This document shows, one piece after another, positions 1 through 6,057 of a DNA stretch of 7,795 nucleotides. Under the pieces are notes generated by a model. That model was not told the DNA's origin. It saw only the letters and a program-made list of their open reading frames with translations, and made no database searches. Within the stretch, counting starts at the first letter, position 1. The number at the start of each line of letters is the position of its first letter. Source of the stretch: Candidatus Peribacteria bacterium (GTDB lineage: Bacteria; Patescibacteria; JAEDAM01; Absconditabacterales; Absconditicoccaceae). The stretch is taken from NCBI GenBank assembly GCA_031261265.1, contig JAISKI010000031.1, positions 1 through 7,795 on the forward strand, in the 5' to 3' direction. Made by a program: the position numbers and the translations under genes.

Positions 1-146
1 CTATCCGAATAGAACAACACAACAATCCCTATCCGAATAGAACAACACAACAATCCCTATCCGAATAGAACAACACAACAATCCCTATCCGAATAGAACA
101 ACACAACAATCCCTATCCGAATAGAACAACACAACAATCCCTATCC
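1..146. repeat. 28-bp tandem repeat, five perfect copies, continuing beyond the left edge
   Basis: The unit starts CTATCCGAATAGAACAACAC and ends AACAATCC. Copies lie at 1-28, 29-56, 57-84, 85-112 and 113-140 and are identical. A sixth copy breaks down after CTATCC (141-146). There are no spacers, so this is a minisatellite and not a CRISPR array. The period is not a multiple of three and the unit carries TAG (and CTA on the other strand), so every frame is stopped within 84 bp and the array is non-coding. Each unit contains the small palindrome CTAT-CCGA-ATAG. The true copy number is unknown because the array enters from outside. Perfect identity suggests recent expansion or active homogenisation. 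Function is unknown; iterons or a protein-binding array are possible but unsupported. Confidence 0.95.
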
Positions 147-232
147 AAACAGAGGAGAAAGAATGATACACAACGATGGAGTATACAGATTTGGCAAACA
201 ATTTTCCAGAGATTCTTTTTTCAAAAAACCCC

Positions 233-260
233 TTGATTTACCGAAACAAAACATTATACA
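233..260 (+). promoter_or_regulatory. Putative promoter of the small gene at 294
   Basis: TTGATT (233-238) and TATACA (255-260) are separated by 16 bp. This resembles sigma-70 -35 and -10 boxes, each matching 4 of 6 consensus bases. Transcription would begin near 267, giving a leader of about 27 nt before the ATG at 294. The stretch 147-293 holds nothing else I can identify. The region is AT-rich, so a chance match is possible. Confidence 0.35.
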
Positions 261-293
261 TACAATATATTTACTTTTATAAATATTACCATC

Positions 294-701
294 ATGTGAT
301 ACACTCCAGAAAAGGGTGATGACTACCTCTTGCTGCACTCCTCCCCCTCCTTTCCAAGGTGATTTAATCCAGAAAAGGTTGATGACTACCTCTTGCTATG
401 CTCCTCTACAAGACAAGGAGAAATACCACAACTATGAAAAGATGTGATTTCTGATCTGCTAGAAAATTTTTGAAAAGATAAAAATAGTCCGAAAGTGTTA
501 GGAAAATACGTACAACATGGGGGGATTTTTTCACTTCCAGAGCTCAATAAACTTCATAATTTATCCCTGGAAAATGAGGAATTTAAAGCTATCTATACCT
601 TTTATATGGATGAAAAACTTGATATAAATACCATTGATGAACACACAAACTTAGTGAGAGAAACTTGAGGACGAGATAAACCCATTTTGTCTACATCATA
701 A
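294..701 (+). CDS. Small protein of unknown function (135 aa) with duplicated N-terminal segment; TGA read as Gly
   Basis: I do not recognise this gene. The frame stays open only if TGA is Gly: TGA occurs at codons 2, 23, 48, 60 and 125, and the stop is TAA (699-701). The part from about residue 48 looks strongly protein-like, for example HGGIFSLPELNKLHNLSLE (residues about 75-93), and continues as a charged, probably helical region. The N-terminal part holds two copies of a 21-residue repeat with the core PEK-x-DDYLLL (residues 5-14 and 26-35). ATG 294 is the only upstream ATG in frame and lies just after a promoter-like site; GTG 444 is a possible later start. A hairpin terminator follows 33 bp after the stop, consistent with a real transcription unit. 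There is no signal peptide or membrane segment. It could be the remnant of a longer gene, and the repeated 5' part may be a mobile-type repeat captured by the reading frame. Confidence 0.5.
296..406. repeat. Tandem duplication with 63-bp period
   Basis: Positions 305-343 and 368-406 match at 35 of 39 bases, starting TCCAGAAAAGG in both. The offset is 63 bp, exactly 21 codons, so the duplication keeps the frame of the overlapping gene. The short GTGAT before each copy (296-300 and 359-363) is also shared. Between the copies lies a pyrimidine-rich stretch, CTCCCCCTCCTTTCC, of the kind seen in dispersed intergenic repeats. Confidence 0.8.
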
Positions 702-734
702 AAAATACTATATCTTACATTTCCAAATGTCAAC

Positions 735-764
735 AAAGAACCGCTTGCAAAAGGCAGTTCTTTT
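735..764 (+). terminator. Intrinsic terminator after the small gene
   Basis: AAAGAAC (735-741) pairs with GTTCTTT (757-763). After one mismatch, GCTT (743-746) pairs with AGGC (752-755), including one G-T pair. The loop is GCAAA and the stem runs into TTTT (761-764). It lies 33 bp after the TAA of the small gene. The T tract is short, so termination may be partial. The -35 box of the predicted gyrA promoter sits inside this hairpin. Confidence 0.6.
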
Positions 765-772
765 CGTATAGT
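745..772 (+). promoter_or_regulatory. Putative gyrA promoter overlapping the upstream terminator
   Basis: TTGCAA (745-750) and TATAGT (767-772) are 16 bp apart; they match sigma-70 boxes at 4 of 6 and 5 of 6 positions. The start point would be near 779, leaving a leader of about 98 nt before the gyrA ATG. The -35 box is inside the terminator hairpin of the preceding gene, so hairpin formation or readthrough could interfere with initiation. Confidence 0.4.
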
Positions 773-784
773 AAAATTAATTTA

Positions 785-880
785 GAAGACTTTCGAAGAT
801 TACAGAAGATTGTTTGATGCTAATCTTCTGAAATCCTTTTAAATCCTCTGAAATCCTTTATAATCTTCTGAAATCCTATG
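785..880 (+). promoter_or_regulatory. 10-bp phased repeat array and stem-loop in the gyrA leader
   Basis: Three direct units start at 785, 795 and 805 (GAAGACT, GAAGATT, GAAGATT), exactly 10 bp apart. After a 6-bp gap, six further 10-bp units run from 821 to 880, each with the core AATCYT (AATCTT or AATCCT). They also form three 20-bp copies at 821-840, 841-860 and 861-880. The two groups are inverse complements: CAGAAGATT (803-811) pairs perfectly with AATCTTCTG (822-830), and other registers can pair as well. The last unit ends with the gyrA ATG. At the DNA level the 10-bp phase matches the helical repeat; at the RNA level alternative hairpins could form next to the start codon. A regulatory role is inferred. 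Confidence 0.7.
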
Positions 881-3439
881 AACGAAACCCCGATCATCCC
901 CGTAAACAAAGAAACGGATCGACCTTTGGAAAAGGAAATTTCCCAATCCTACATTGACTACTCAATGTCTGTAATCGTAGCTCGTGCCTTACCAGACACC
1001 AGAGATGGACTCAAACCCGTAGTGAGAAGAATTCTCTACGCGATGTACCAAACCAATAACTTCTACAATCAAAAGCACAAAAAATCTGCAAGAATTGTCG
1101 GAGAAGTAATGGGAAAATATCACCCCCACGGAGATAGTTCAATCTATGAAGCGATGGCTCGTCTTTCCCAGCCTTGGGCGATGAGATATCCTCTAATTGA
1201 TGGACAAGGAAACTTCGGTTCTATCGATGGAGACAGCCCAGCTGCCATGAGGTATACAGAAGCCAGAATGACCAAACTTGCCGAAGAAATGCTCTCAGAT
1301 ATCGAACAGGACACCGTTTCACGAAGAGATAACTTTGATGCTACCTTGCAAGAACCCGTGATGCTCCCTACCAAATTTCCCAATCACCTCTGTAATGGTA
1401 CCATGGGAATCGCCGTAGGAATGGCAACAAATATGGCTCCTCACAATCTGAATGAAATACTCGATGCCTCTCTCCTCCTGCTCCAAAAGGAAGGGAAAAA
1501 GATGATGGGAGTGGAAATTAACGAAATGGGATTAGAAGAAGAGAAAGAAGTCACCTATAACGTGAGTATTGATGAAATTATGGAGATCATCAAAGGTCCA
1601 GATTTCCCTACAGGAGGAATCATTTTCGATCCAGAAAATATCAAAGAAGTATATAAAAAAGGAAAAGGCTGAGTAGTAGTCCGCGGAAGGACACATACCG
1701 AAGTGTTTGAAGATGCTCACGTAATCGTGATTGATGAGATCCCTTATTTCGTGAATAAATCCTCTCTCGTGACCAGAATCGCAGAATTGGTTGTGGATAA
1801 AAAAATTGATGGAATCGCTGACATCAGAGACGAAAGTAATAAGAATAAAAATAGAATCGCTCTCTACCTCAGAAAAGGAGTAGACCCTGATGCTATTCTG
1901 ATTTTGCTCTATAAATTTACTGAATTACAATCCAACTTTAATATCAATAATGTCTCTCTCGTTGAGAATGCCACCCAGCCAAGATTGCTCAATATCAAGG
2001 ACTTGCTCATGGAATTTGTCACCTTCCGCCGTGAGGTAGTCTTTAAACGTTCTACTTATCAATTAGCAAAATACAAAGACAGACTCCATATTTTGGAAGG
2101 TTTGAAAAAAGCGATCGACATCATTGACGAGGTAATCGCGACTATTAGAGGATCTGAAAATAAAGCTGAAGCTAAAGGAAATCTGATTGCTAAATTCGAT
2201 TTTTCTGAAGAGCAAGCAGAATATATTTTGCAGATGAGATTACAATCCCTCGTGGGACTTGAGATCCAAAAAATTAATGAGGAAATAGAAGAAAAGAAAA
2301 GACTGATTGAAGAACTCACAGAGATCTTAAACAACCCCGAAAAACTCGATGGAGTAGTAAGTGATGAATTTGAGTACATGAAAGCAAAATACGGAGATGA
2401 AAGAAAAACAGAAGTGTCTGATAGTACCGAAGTTTACAACATTTCTGGAAGTATTAAAGCCTTACAGGCTCAAGCAGACAAAGTCAAAGAGGACGTAATT
2501 TGCCGAATCGGAAACGATTTTTCACTCAGAGTATTGTATCAATCTAGAATCCAAATTATCCCAGAGGAAACCCTTGATCTGATTTATACTCAAAATCAAG
2601 ATAAATTGATTATTATCACCGATTTGGGTGAATTGGTAGTGCAAAGACTAAAAGACTTTGGTGGAGTGACGATGGCAAAACCTGCAATCAATTTAAAGAA
2701 ACACTTTGATTTGAAAGGGAAAATTGTTTTCGCAAAAACTCTGCATTTCGCCTATGATCACTTGGTATTTTTAACCAACCAAAATAATATCAAAAAAATA
2801 GACAAAAATCTCGTGTTATCCTTCAAAAAATTCCCAACCGTGATCATGAACCTGCAACCAAAAGAAAAAATTCTGGGTGTAGAAGCAGTGACTGATTCCA
2901 ATAATATTGGGATCCTGACAAAACAAGGACGAATGCTCCTCTTCCCAGCAGGAGAAATCAGACCTATGGGAAAAACTGCTGGAGGAGTAAAAGCCATCGA
3001 TCTCCAAGACGAACATGATGAAGTAGCCAGCCTCTTCCTGCATAAAGAAGAACCTTTCATTCTGATCCACTCTGATAAAAATGGAAAACTGCTCTCTCTG
3101 GAAGATTTGAGAATCCGAAAAAGAGCAAAAAAAGGACAAGTCGTCATGACAGGAAAAGAGACCATCGAAGGAGGAATCTCTATCATCGAAGGAGCAGTAA
3201 GAATCAGATTTGATGATGGAAGTATGAAAACTCTGCATTCCAATGACATTCGTCTCGATGAGCCAGAGACTCCACTTCACCACATGGTAGACCAACATAT
3301 CGATGTCATTTATCGTCCTCGAGAAGAAAAAGAAGAAAATGTAAAATATAAAGAAGAGAAGAAAAAAGCTGAAAAAGGAGATAGTCTCTTCGATATCCCC
3401 GATAGTGAGGTTGCAGATGATTGAATGGTCATAACATAA
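878..3439 (+). CDS. gyrA: DNA gyrase subunit A (type IIA topoisomerase A subunit), TGA-recoded
   Basis: This is the DNA-cleaving A subunit, which works with an ATPase B subunit to pass one duplex through another. The protein is 853 aa, normal for GyrA. The N-terminal domain has [20 protein letters not shown] (residues 36-55), [12 protein letters not shown] (80-91; Ser87 and Glu91 lie at the quinolone-resistance positions) and the catalytic tyrosine Tyr126 in [10 protein letters not shown] tower and coiled-coil domain follows, with [18 protein letters not shown] and an [13 protein letters not shown] helix. The C-terminal beta-pinwheel includes [15 protein letters not shown] from Arg695, and the tail is charged. 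Codon 265 is TGA inside KGKG-x-VVVRGR, the usual G-x-G-x-V strand; codon 849 is also TGA, and the stop is TAA (3437-3439). An insert of about 20 residues (roughly 204-229) precedes [16 protein letters not shown]. No canonical QRRGGKG GyrA box is visible, so a ParC-like role is an alternative. The GNFGSIDGD segment favours GyrA. Confidence 0.93.
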
Positions 3440-3450
3440 TCACACACCAC

Positions 3451-3478
3451 TGTAGGGACGGGTCTTGAACCCGTCCTA
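3451..3478. repeat. REP-like hairpin after gyrA
   Basis: GGACGGGT (3456-3463) and ACCCGTCC (3469-3476) form a perfect 8-bp stem with loop CTTGA, set in TGTAGG...CCTAACA. It is the most GC-rich spot in an AT-rich spacer. The form resembles dispersed TGTAGGG-type palindromes found between genes in many bacteria. There is no T tract next to it, so it is not a classic terminator, though it could protect the gyrA mRNA 3' end. Two CGCCCAAA copies follow downstream. Confidence 0.6.
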
Positions 3479-3524
3479 ACATCATGTGTTCGCCCAAATA
3501 ATACCCAATTCCGCCCAAACAACG

Positions 3525-3544
3525 AAAAAAATCAGGTTTTTTTT
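3525..3544 (+). terminator. Possible weak terminator (A-tract, T-tract)
   Basis: Seven A (3525-3531) and eight T (3537-3544) can form an A-T stem around TCAGG, ending in a U run. It lies about 85 bp after the gyrA stop. The stem has no GC pairs, so termination would be weak. It may only be the AT-rich upstream part of the next promoter. Confidence 0.3.
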
Positions 3545-3570
3545 GCTTTTAAAAGAATTATCTGTATACT
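3543..3570 (+). promoter_or_regulatory. Putative promoter for the TIM-barrel operon
   Basis: TTGCTT (3543-3548) and TATACT (3565-3570) are 16 bp apart, matching 3 of 6 and 5 of 6 consensus bases. Transcription would begin near 3577, within the palindrome at 3575-3591 and about 26 nt before the ATG. Confidence 0.45.
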
Positions 3571-3574
3571 TAGA

Positions 3575-3591
3575 GTAAGATTTTATCTTAC
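3575..3591. promoter_or_regulatory. Palindrome at the predicted transcription start (operator or leader hairpin)
   Basis: GTAAGAT (3575-3581) and ATCTTAC (3585-3591) are perfect inverse complements around TTT. The centre is 13 bp after the -10 box and 18 bp before the gene at 3603. This position suits a repressor operator, or a short leader hairpin affecting translation. No regulator is visible in the window. Confidence 0.45.
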
Positions 3592-3602
3592 ACCAAAACA
3601 AA

Positions 3603-4382
3603 ATGTTTAAAACAAATGCCCTCCTGCTCAGCACGGATACCCTTCCAAACTATGGTTTAGATCGTATTTTCTCGATCGCAAAAGAGGCTAAATATGATGG
3701 GATCGACCTCGCAATGTGGAAAGGTTTTGATGCTTGGGATGAAGAATATGTCCAAAAACTCGCCTTCCAGTATGATTTACCTGTGTATGTCGTACAAACT
3801 TCCTCAAAACTCAATCAAAAGGAAATGGATAAAGCATTGGACATCTGTGGCACAACGGGTGCCGATACAATCTGTATCAATCCTCCCAAAATCACAGAAT
3901 TCAAAGTGTACGACTTCATTTCCGATAATTTAGCGGAATATCAAAAAAATAATCCTGACCTCCAATTTTCTATTATCAACCCCATAGATAGCAAACTTTT
4001 TGCTCTACCGATCCCTGAATTCAGATTTAGTAATATTATCGATATCGTGAAAGTATATAATGCTTACGTGGGACTCGACATCACCAATCTCGATATGGAT
4101 GCTTTCGAAGAGGATTTTATGAGAAAAATAGATGACTACGCTCCCTATATTTCTGTACTCTACCTTTCAGATAAAGACAAAAAAGGGAAATCACATCTGA
4201 TGCCAGGAGAGGGTAATTTGGATTTAGTAAATTTCTTAAAAAAATTAAAAAAAAGCTGATATTCTCGTTCAGTCAGTATTAAATTAGATTTAAAACCCCA
4301 AGAATTATCAAATCGCGAAAAGCTCATTTCTCAACTAACAAAAGTAAGAGAATTTTATGAAAAGAATTTTATTGATAGCTAA
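3603..4382 (+). CDS. TIM-barrel protein of the sugar phosphate isomerase/epimerase (xylose isomerase-like) family
   Basis: The 259-aa protein has the order of a one-domain AP-endonuclease-2/xylose-isomerase-like barrel: a beta strand at the N terminus, IAKEAKYDGIDLAMW (residues 25-39), LPVYVVQTSS (59-68), a GADTICINPP strand (86-95), YVGLDITNLD (155-164), ISVLYLSDKDKKGKSHLMPG (183-202) and SVSIKLDL (223-230). Codon 219 is TGA within KKS-x-YSRS, where the family commonly has a Gly-Tyr before the last strand, so TGA = Gly restores a full C terminus; the stop is TAA. The usual metal ligands look changed: the strand that normally carries Glu reads FSIINP, the His after the conserved Asp159 is absent, the His of the usual HxxD reads Tyr187, and the last-strand Glu reads Lys227. 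Asp159 and Asp190 remain. Enzymatic function is therefore uncertain. It is the first gene of a two-gene unit and overlaps the next gene by 26 bp. Confidence 0.8.
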
Positions 4383-4833
4383 TCTTACAATGAGAGAAGA
4401 CGACGTTTTCCACGGGACAAGCGATATATCAACTGAAACAGGAAATGCTCCTTCTAAAATAGTGCTAACAATAACAGGTAAAGAAATTTCCAGTGTCCTC
4501 CAGCGAGAAAACATCATGCGAAACAGAGAAACCGTTGCCAGAGTTGATGAATTGGCGAACGAATACCACATTACAGGAAACACCCTCTCAAAAATGAAAC
4601 AACTCAATCTGAGAGTAGAAAAGCACACAAACCAACACACGCCTATAGAAGAAAAGATCTATCAACTAAAAGATGATATGATTTTAGAATATCTCCTCAA
4701 AAAAGAGAAAGTAATAACCTACAAAGGAATGAATACTACCGTACATATTAGACAATGAAATACCACTTTAGATCGACATTTCGGGAGAAAACTCAGAAAA
4801 AAACTACGAACTCTGCAATTACTAAAGGAATAG
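4357..4833 (+). CDS. Conserved-looking hypothetical protein (158 aa), basic C terminus, TGA-recoded
   Basis: I do not recognise this protein. Reading TGA at codon 134 as Gly extends it from HIRQ through NTTLDRHFGRKLRKKLRTL to a TAG stop at 4831-4833, giving a strongly basic, helical tail that could bind nucleic acid. Residues about 57-81 (ETVARVDELANEYHITGNTL and following) resemble a helix-turn-helix only weakly. It has no signal peptide or membrane segment. The start at 4357 overlaps the preceding gene by 26 bp and has a weak purine stretch (AAGAGAA) 4 bp upstream. ATG 4390 (residue 12), 8 bp after the preceding TAA, is an equally possible start. It is probably cotranscribed with the TIM-barrel gene. 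Confidence 0.65.
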
Positions 4834-4849
4834 GAAAATAAATTTTTTC

Positions 4850-4884
4850 AAAAAAAGGGAATGCTACCCTGGGTACAGGGTAGC
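4850..4884 (-). terminator. Intrinsic terminator for the minus-strand AlaRS-like gene
   Basis: GCTACCCTG (4863-4871) and CAGGGTAGC (4876-4884) form a perfect 9-bp stem with a 4-nt loop. On the minus strand this is followed, after ATTCCC, by seven T (A run at 4850-4856). It lies about 120 bp beyond the stop of the AlaRS-like gene and 17 bp after the A run's end of the convergent plus-strand gene block. On the plus strand no T tract follows, so it acts mainly on minus-strand transcripts. Confidence 0.65.
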
Positions 4885-4890
4885 AAACAT

Positions 4891-4920
4891 CCATAACAAC
4901 TTTCTTATTCCTTGTTATGG
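4891..4920. repeat. Second perfect inverted repeat beside the terminator
   Basis: CCATAACAA (4891-4899) and TTGTTATGG (4912-4920) are perfect inverse complements around a 12-nt loop. The hairpin stands 6 bp from the terminator stem. It has no T tract on either strand. It may stabilise RNA 3' ends or bind a protein. From 4921 to 5007 I see only AT-rich spacer. Confidence 0.7.
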
Positions 4921-5007
4921 AACGACGGATAACTAGTAATTCAACTAACTATCTATCAATAATAGTATACTGAAAAAAAATTAAAAATCAAGAGATTCTC
5001 CACAAAA

Positions 5008-5919
5008 TTACCCTACATTTTTCACCCCCACATCTCTCCCCTGTGCCATCAAATCAGATCCCCCTCCTTTCCAACCATACTTTTGAGCCAATCCCTTCGC
5101 AGAGACTCCCCCATCGGTCAAAATCAGATAATTTCCTTCCTCCGTATACAATAACAAGGATTTCGCCTCTGCAAAGAGAGATTTTGCAATTCCAGGCAAC
5201 GTTTTAAAATTGGTCGTAGTCGGCAGGAGGAGTATCATTTGGAAATCAGCATTTTCTTTTTTTTCACTCGTCTCTAAAAGCTGAATCAACATCTGATTTT
5301 CCATGCTTTCCAATTTGGATTTCATCTCTTCATATTCTTTCAAAAATTTACTCGTCTTTTCTCCAATCTGAGCATAGGATTTGATTTCGAAAGCAGAAAC
5401 TTGCTGATCCAAAATCGCTTCTAAACTCTGCATTTTCTCCAAAACTTTTGGACCAGTAATCGCAGTCAGCCTTTTGATCCCTGATGCCACTGCTTCCTGA
5501 GAGATAATAGCAAACGCCCCAATATCCTTGGTATTTTCCACATGCGTCCCTCCACAGAGTTCCGCAGAAACCAGAGTATCTCCATCATGCACACGAATCA
5601 GACGCACCACATCACCATACTTCTCCTCAAAGAATGCTTTAGCACCCAGTTTCACCGCCTCATCAAAACTTGTCTCAGTCAAAGAGACAGGCAAGGCATC
5701 ATAAATATAAGCATTCACTTGAGTCTCGATTTCACGAAGCTGGTCCATTGTCAGTAAACTTTCCGCATAAAAATCAAAACGAAGCAGATCACTATCCACG
5801 AGGGATCCAGCTTGTTTCGTATTTGGAAAATACTTGACGAGTACCGCATGCAAAAGATGGGTCGCAGTATGTGCCCTCATTTTCGCATAACGTTGGGGAG
5901 TATTGACGGTGAGTTGCAT
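5008..5919 (-). CDS. Stand-alone alanyl-tRNA synthetase editing plus C-Ala (DHHA1) protein, no aminoacylation domain
   Basis: The 303-aa protein matches only the C-terminal third of AlaRS. Residues 1-156 are the tRNA_SAD editing domain, with all four zinc ligands: HTATH (His17, His21) and CGGTH (Cys122, His126). AGSLVDSDLLRFDF (37-50) is the family's conserved segment. A coiled coil follows (about 158-220), then the DHHA1/C-Ala domain ending in GGGSDLMAQG (285-294). The expected activity is hydrolysis of mischarged Ser- or Gly-tRNA(Ala). The catalytic and tRNA-recognition part of AlaRS (about 450-550 residues) is absent: upstream of ATG 5917-5919 the frame stays open for only 18 codons to a TAG, with no synthetase motifs. 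It therefore resembles a split AlaRS or a large AlaX-type protein. No in-frame TGA is present, and the stop is TAA. It follows the NYN gene by 115 bp on the same strand; no Shine-Dalgarno sequence is visible. Confidence 0.88.
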   Translation of the reverse strand: MQLTVNTPQRYAKMRAHTATHLLHAVLVKYFPNTKQAGSLVDSDLLRFDFYAESLLTMDQLREIETQVNAYIYDALPVSLTETSFDEAVKLGAKAFFEEKYGDVVRLIRVHDGDTLVSAELCGGTHVENTKDIGAFAIISQEAVASGIKRLTAITGPKVLEKMQSLEAILDQQVSAFEIKSYAQIGEKTSKFLKEYEEMKSKLESMENQMLIQLLETSEKKENADFQMILLLPTTTNFKTLPGIAKSLFAEAKSLLLYTEEGNYLILTDGGVSAKGLAQKYGWKGGGSDLMAQGRDVGVKNVG

Positions 5920-5947
5920 CTGAGAAGAGAATAAAGTGTAAAAAGAC

Positions 5948-5975
5948 TTGATTTTTATATATTTTTGAATATACT
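5948..5975 (+). promoter_or_regulatory. Putative plus-strand promoter facing away from the AlaRS-like gene
   Basis: TTGATT (5948-5953) and TATACT (5970-5975) are 16 bp apart, matching 4 of 6 and 5 of 6 sigma-70 bases. No plus-strand protein gene follows; the only downstream candidate is a short RNA ending near 6057. The spacer is AT-rich, so chance is not excluded. Confidence 0.35.
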
Positions 5976-5981
5976 AAAGAT

Positions 5982-6057
5982 GTTCACGATGGGTGTAGAG
6001 AGCAATTATCTTTCTCCCCTGCGAAAAGCTCTGCCTACTCGGTAGGGTTTTTCTTTT
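5982..6057 (+). ncRNA. Candidate small RNA, about 75 nt
   Basis: Between the promoter-like site and a T-rich tract the plus strand can fold into two hairpins. In the first, GGG (5991-5993) and AGAGAG (5997-6002) pair with CTTTCT (6010-6015) and CCC (6016-6018), leaving a 3-nt bulge and a 7-nt loop. In the second, CCTAC (6034-6038) pairs with GTAGG (6042-6046) ahead of GTTTTTCTTTT, like an intrinsic terminator. AGAGC (5999-6003) with GCTCT (6028-6032) is an alternative pairing. I match it to no known RNA family. Its 3' end overlaps the last codons of the opposite-strand NYN gene, where the T tract is also explained by lysine codons, so this call is weak. Confidence 0.25.

Noticed and set aside
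1..146. CRISPR array, suggested by 28-bp direct repeats
   Set aside because: The copies are directly joined with no spacers, and no cas gene is visible.
141..338. Minus-strand reading frame of 65 codons in the repeat region
   Set aside because: It crosses the 28-bp repeat border and the duplicated segment, has no recognisable features, and lies opposite the more protein-like plus-strand frame.
2758..3298. Two overlapping minus-strand frames of about 160 codons
   Set aside because: They are mirror frames of the gyrA pinwheel region and have no independent protein signal.
878..3439. gyrA as a pseudogene or two split genes broken at 1670-1672
   Set aside because: The protein continues in the same frame across the TGA with conserved sequence on both sides, and other genes show the same pattern, so recoding explains it.
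5008..5919. Ordinary full-length alaS truncated by the window edge
   Set aside because: The gene lies well inside the window, and its upstream frame closes at a TAG 18 codons before the ATG.
5982..6057. tRNA, ribozyme or known riboswitch in this gap
   Set aside because: No cloverleaf or T-arm consensus is present, nor hammerhead, SRP or fluoride-type core motifs; only generic hairpins are seen.
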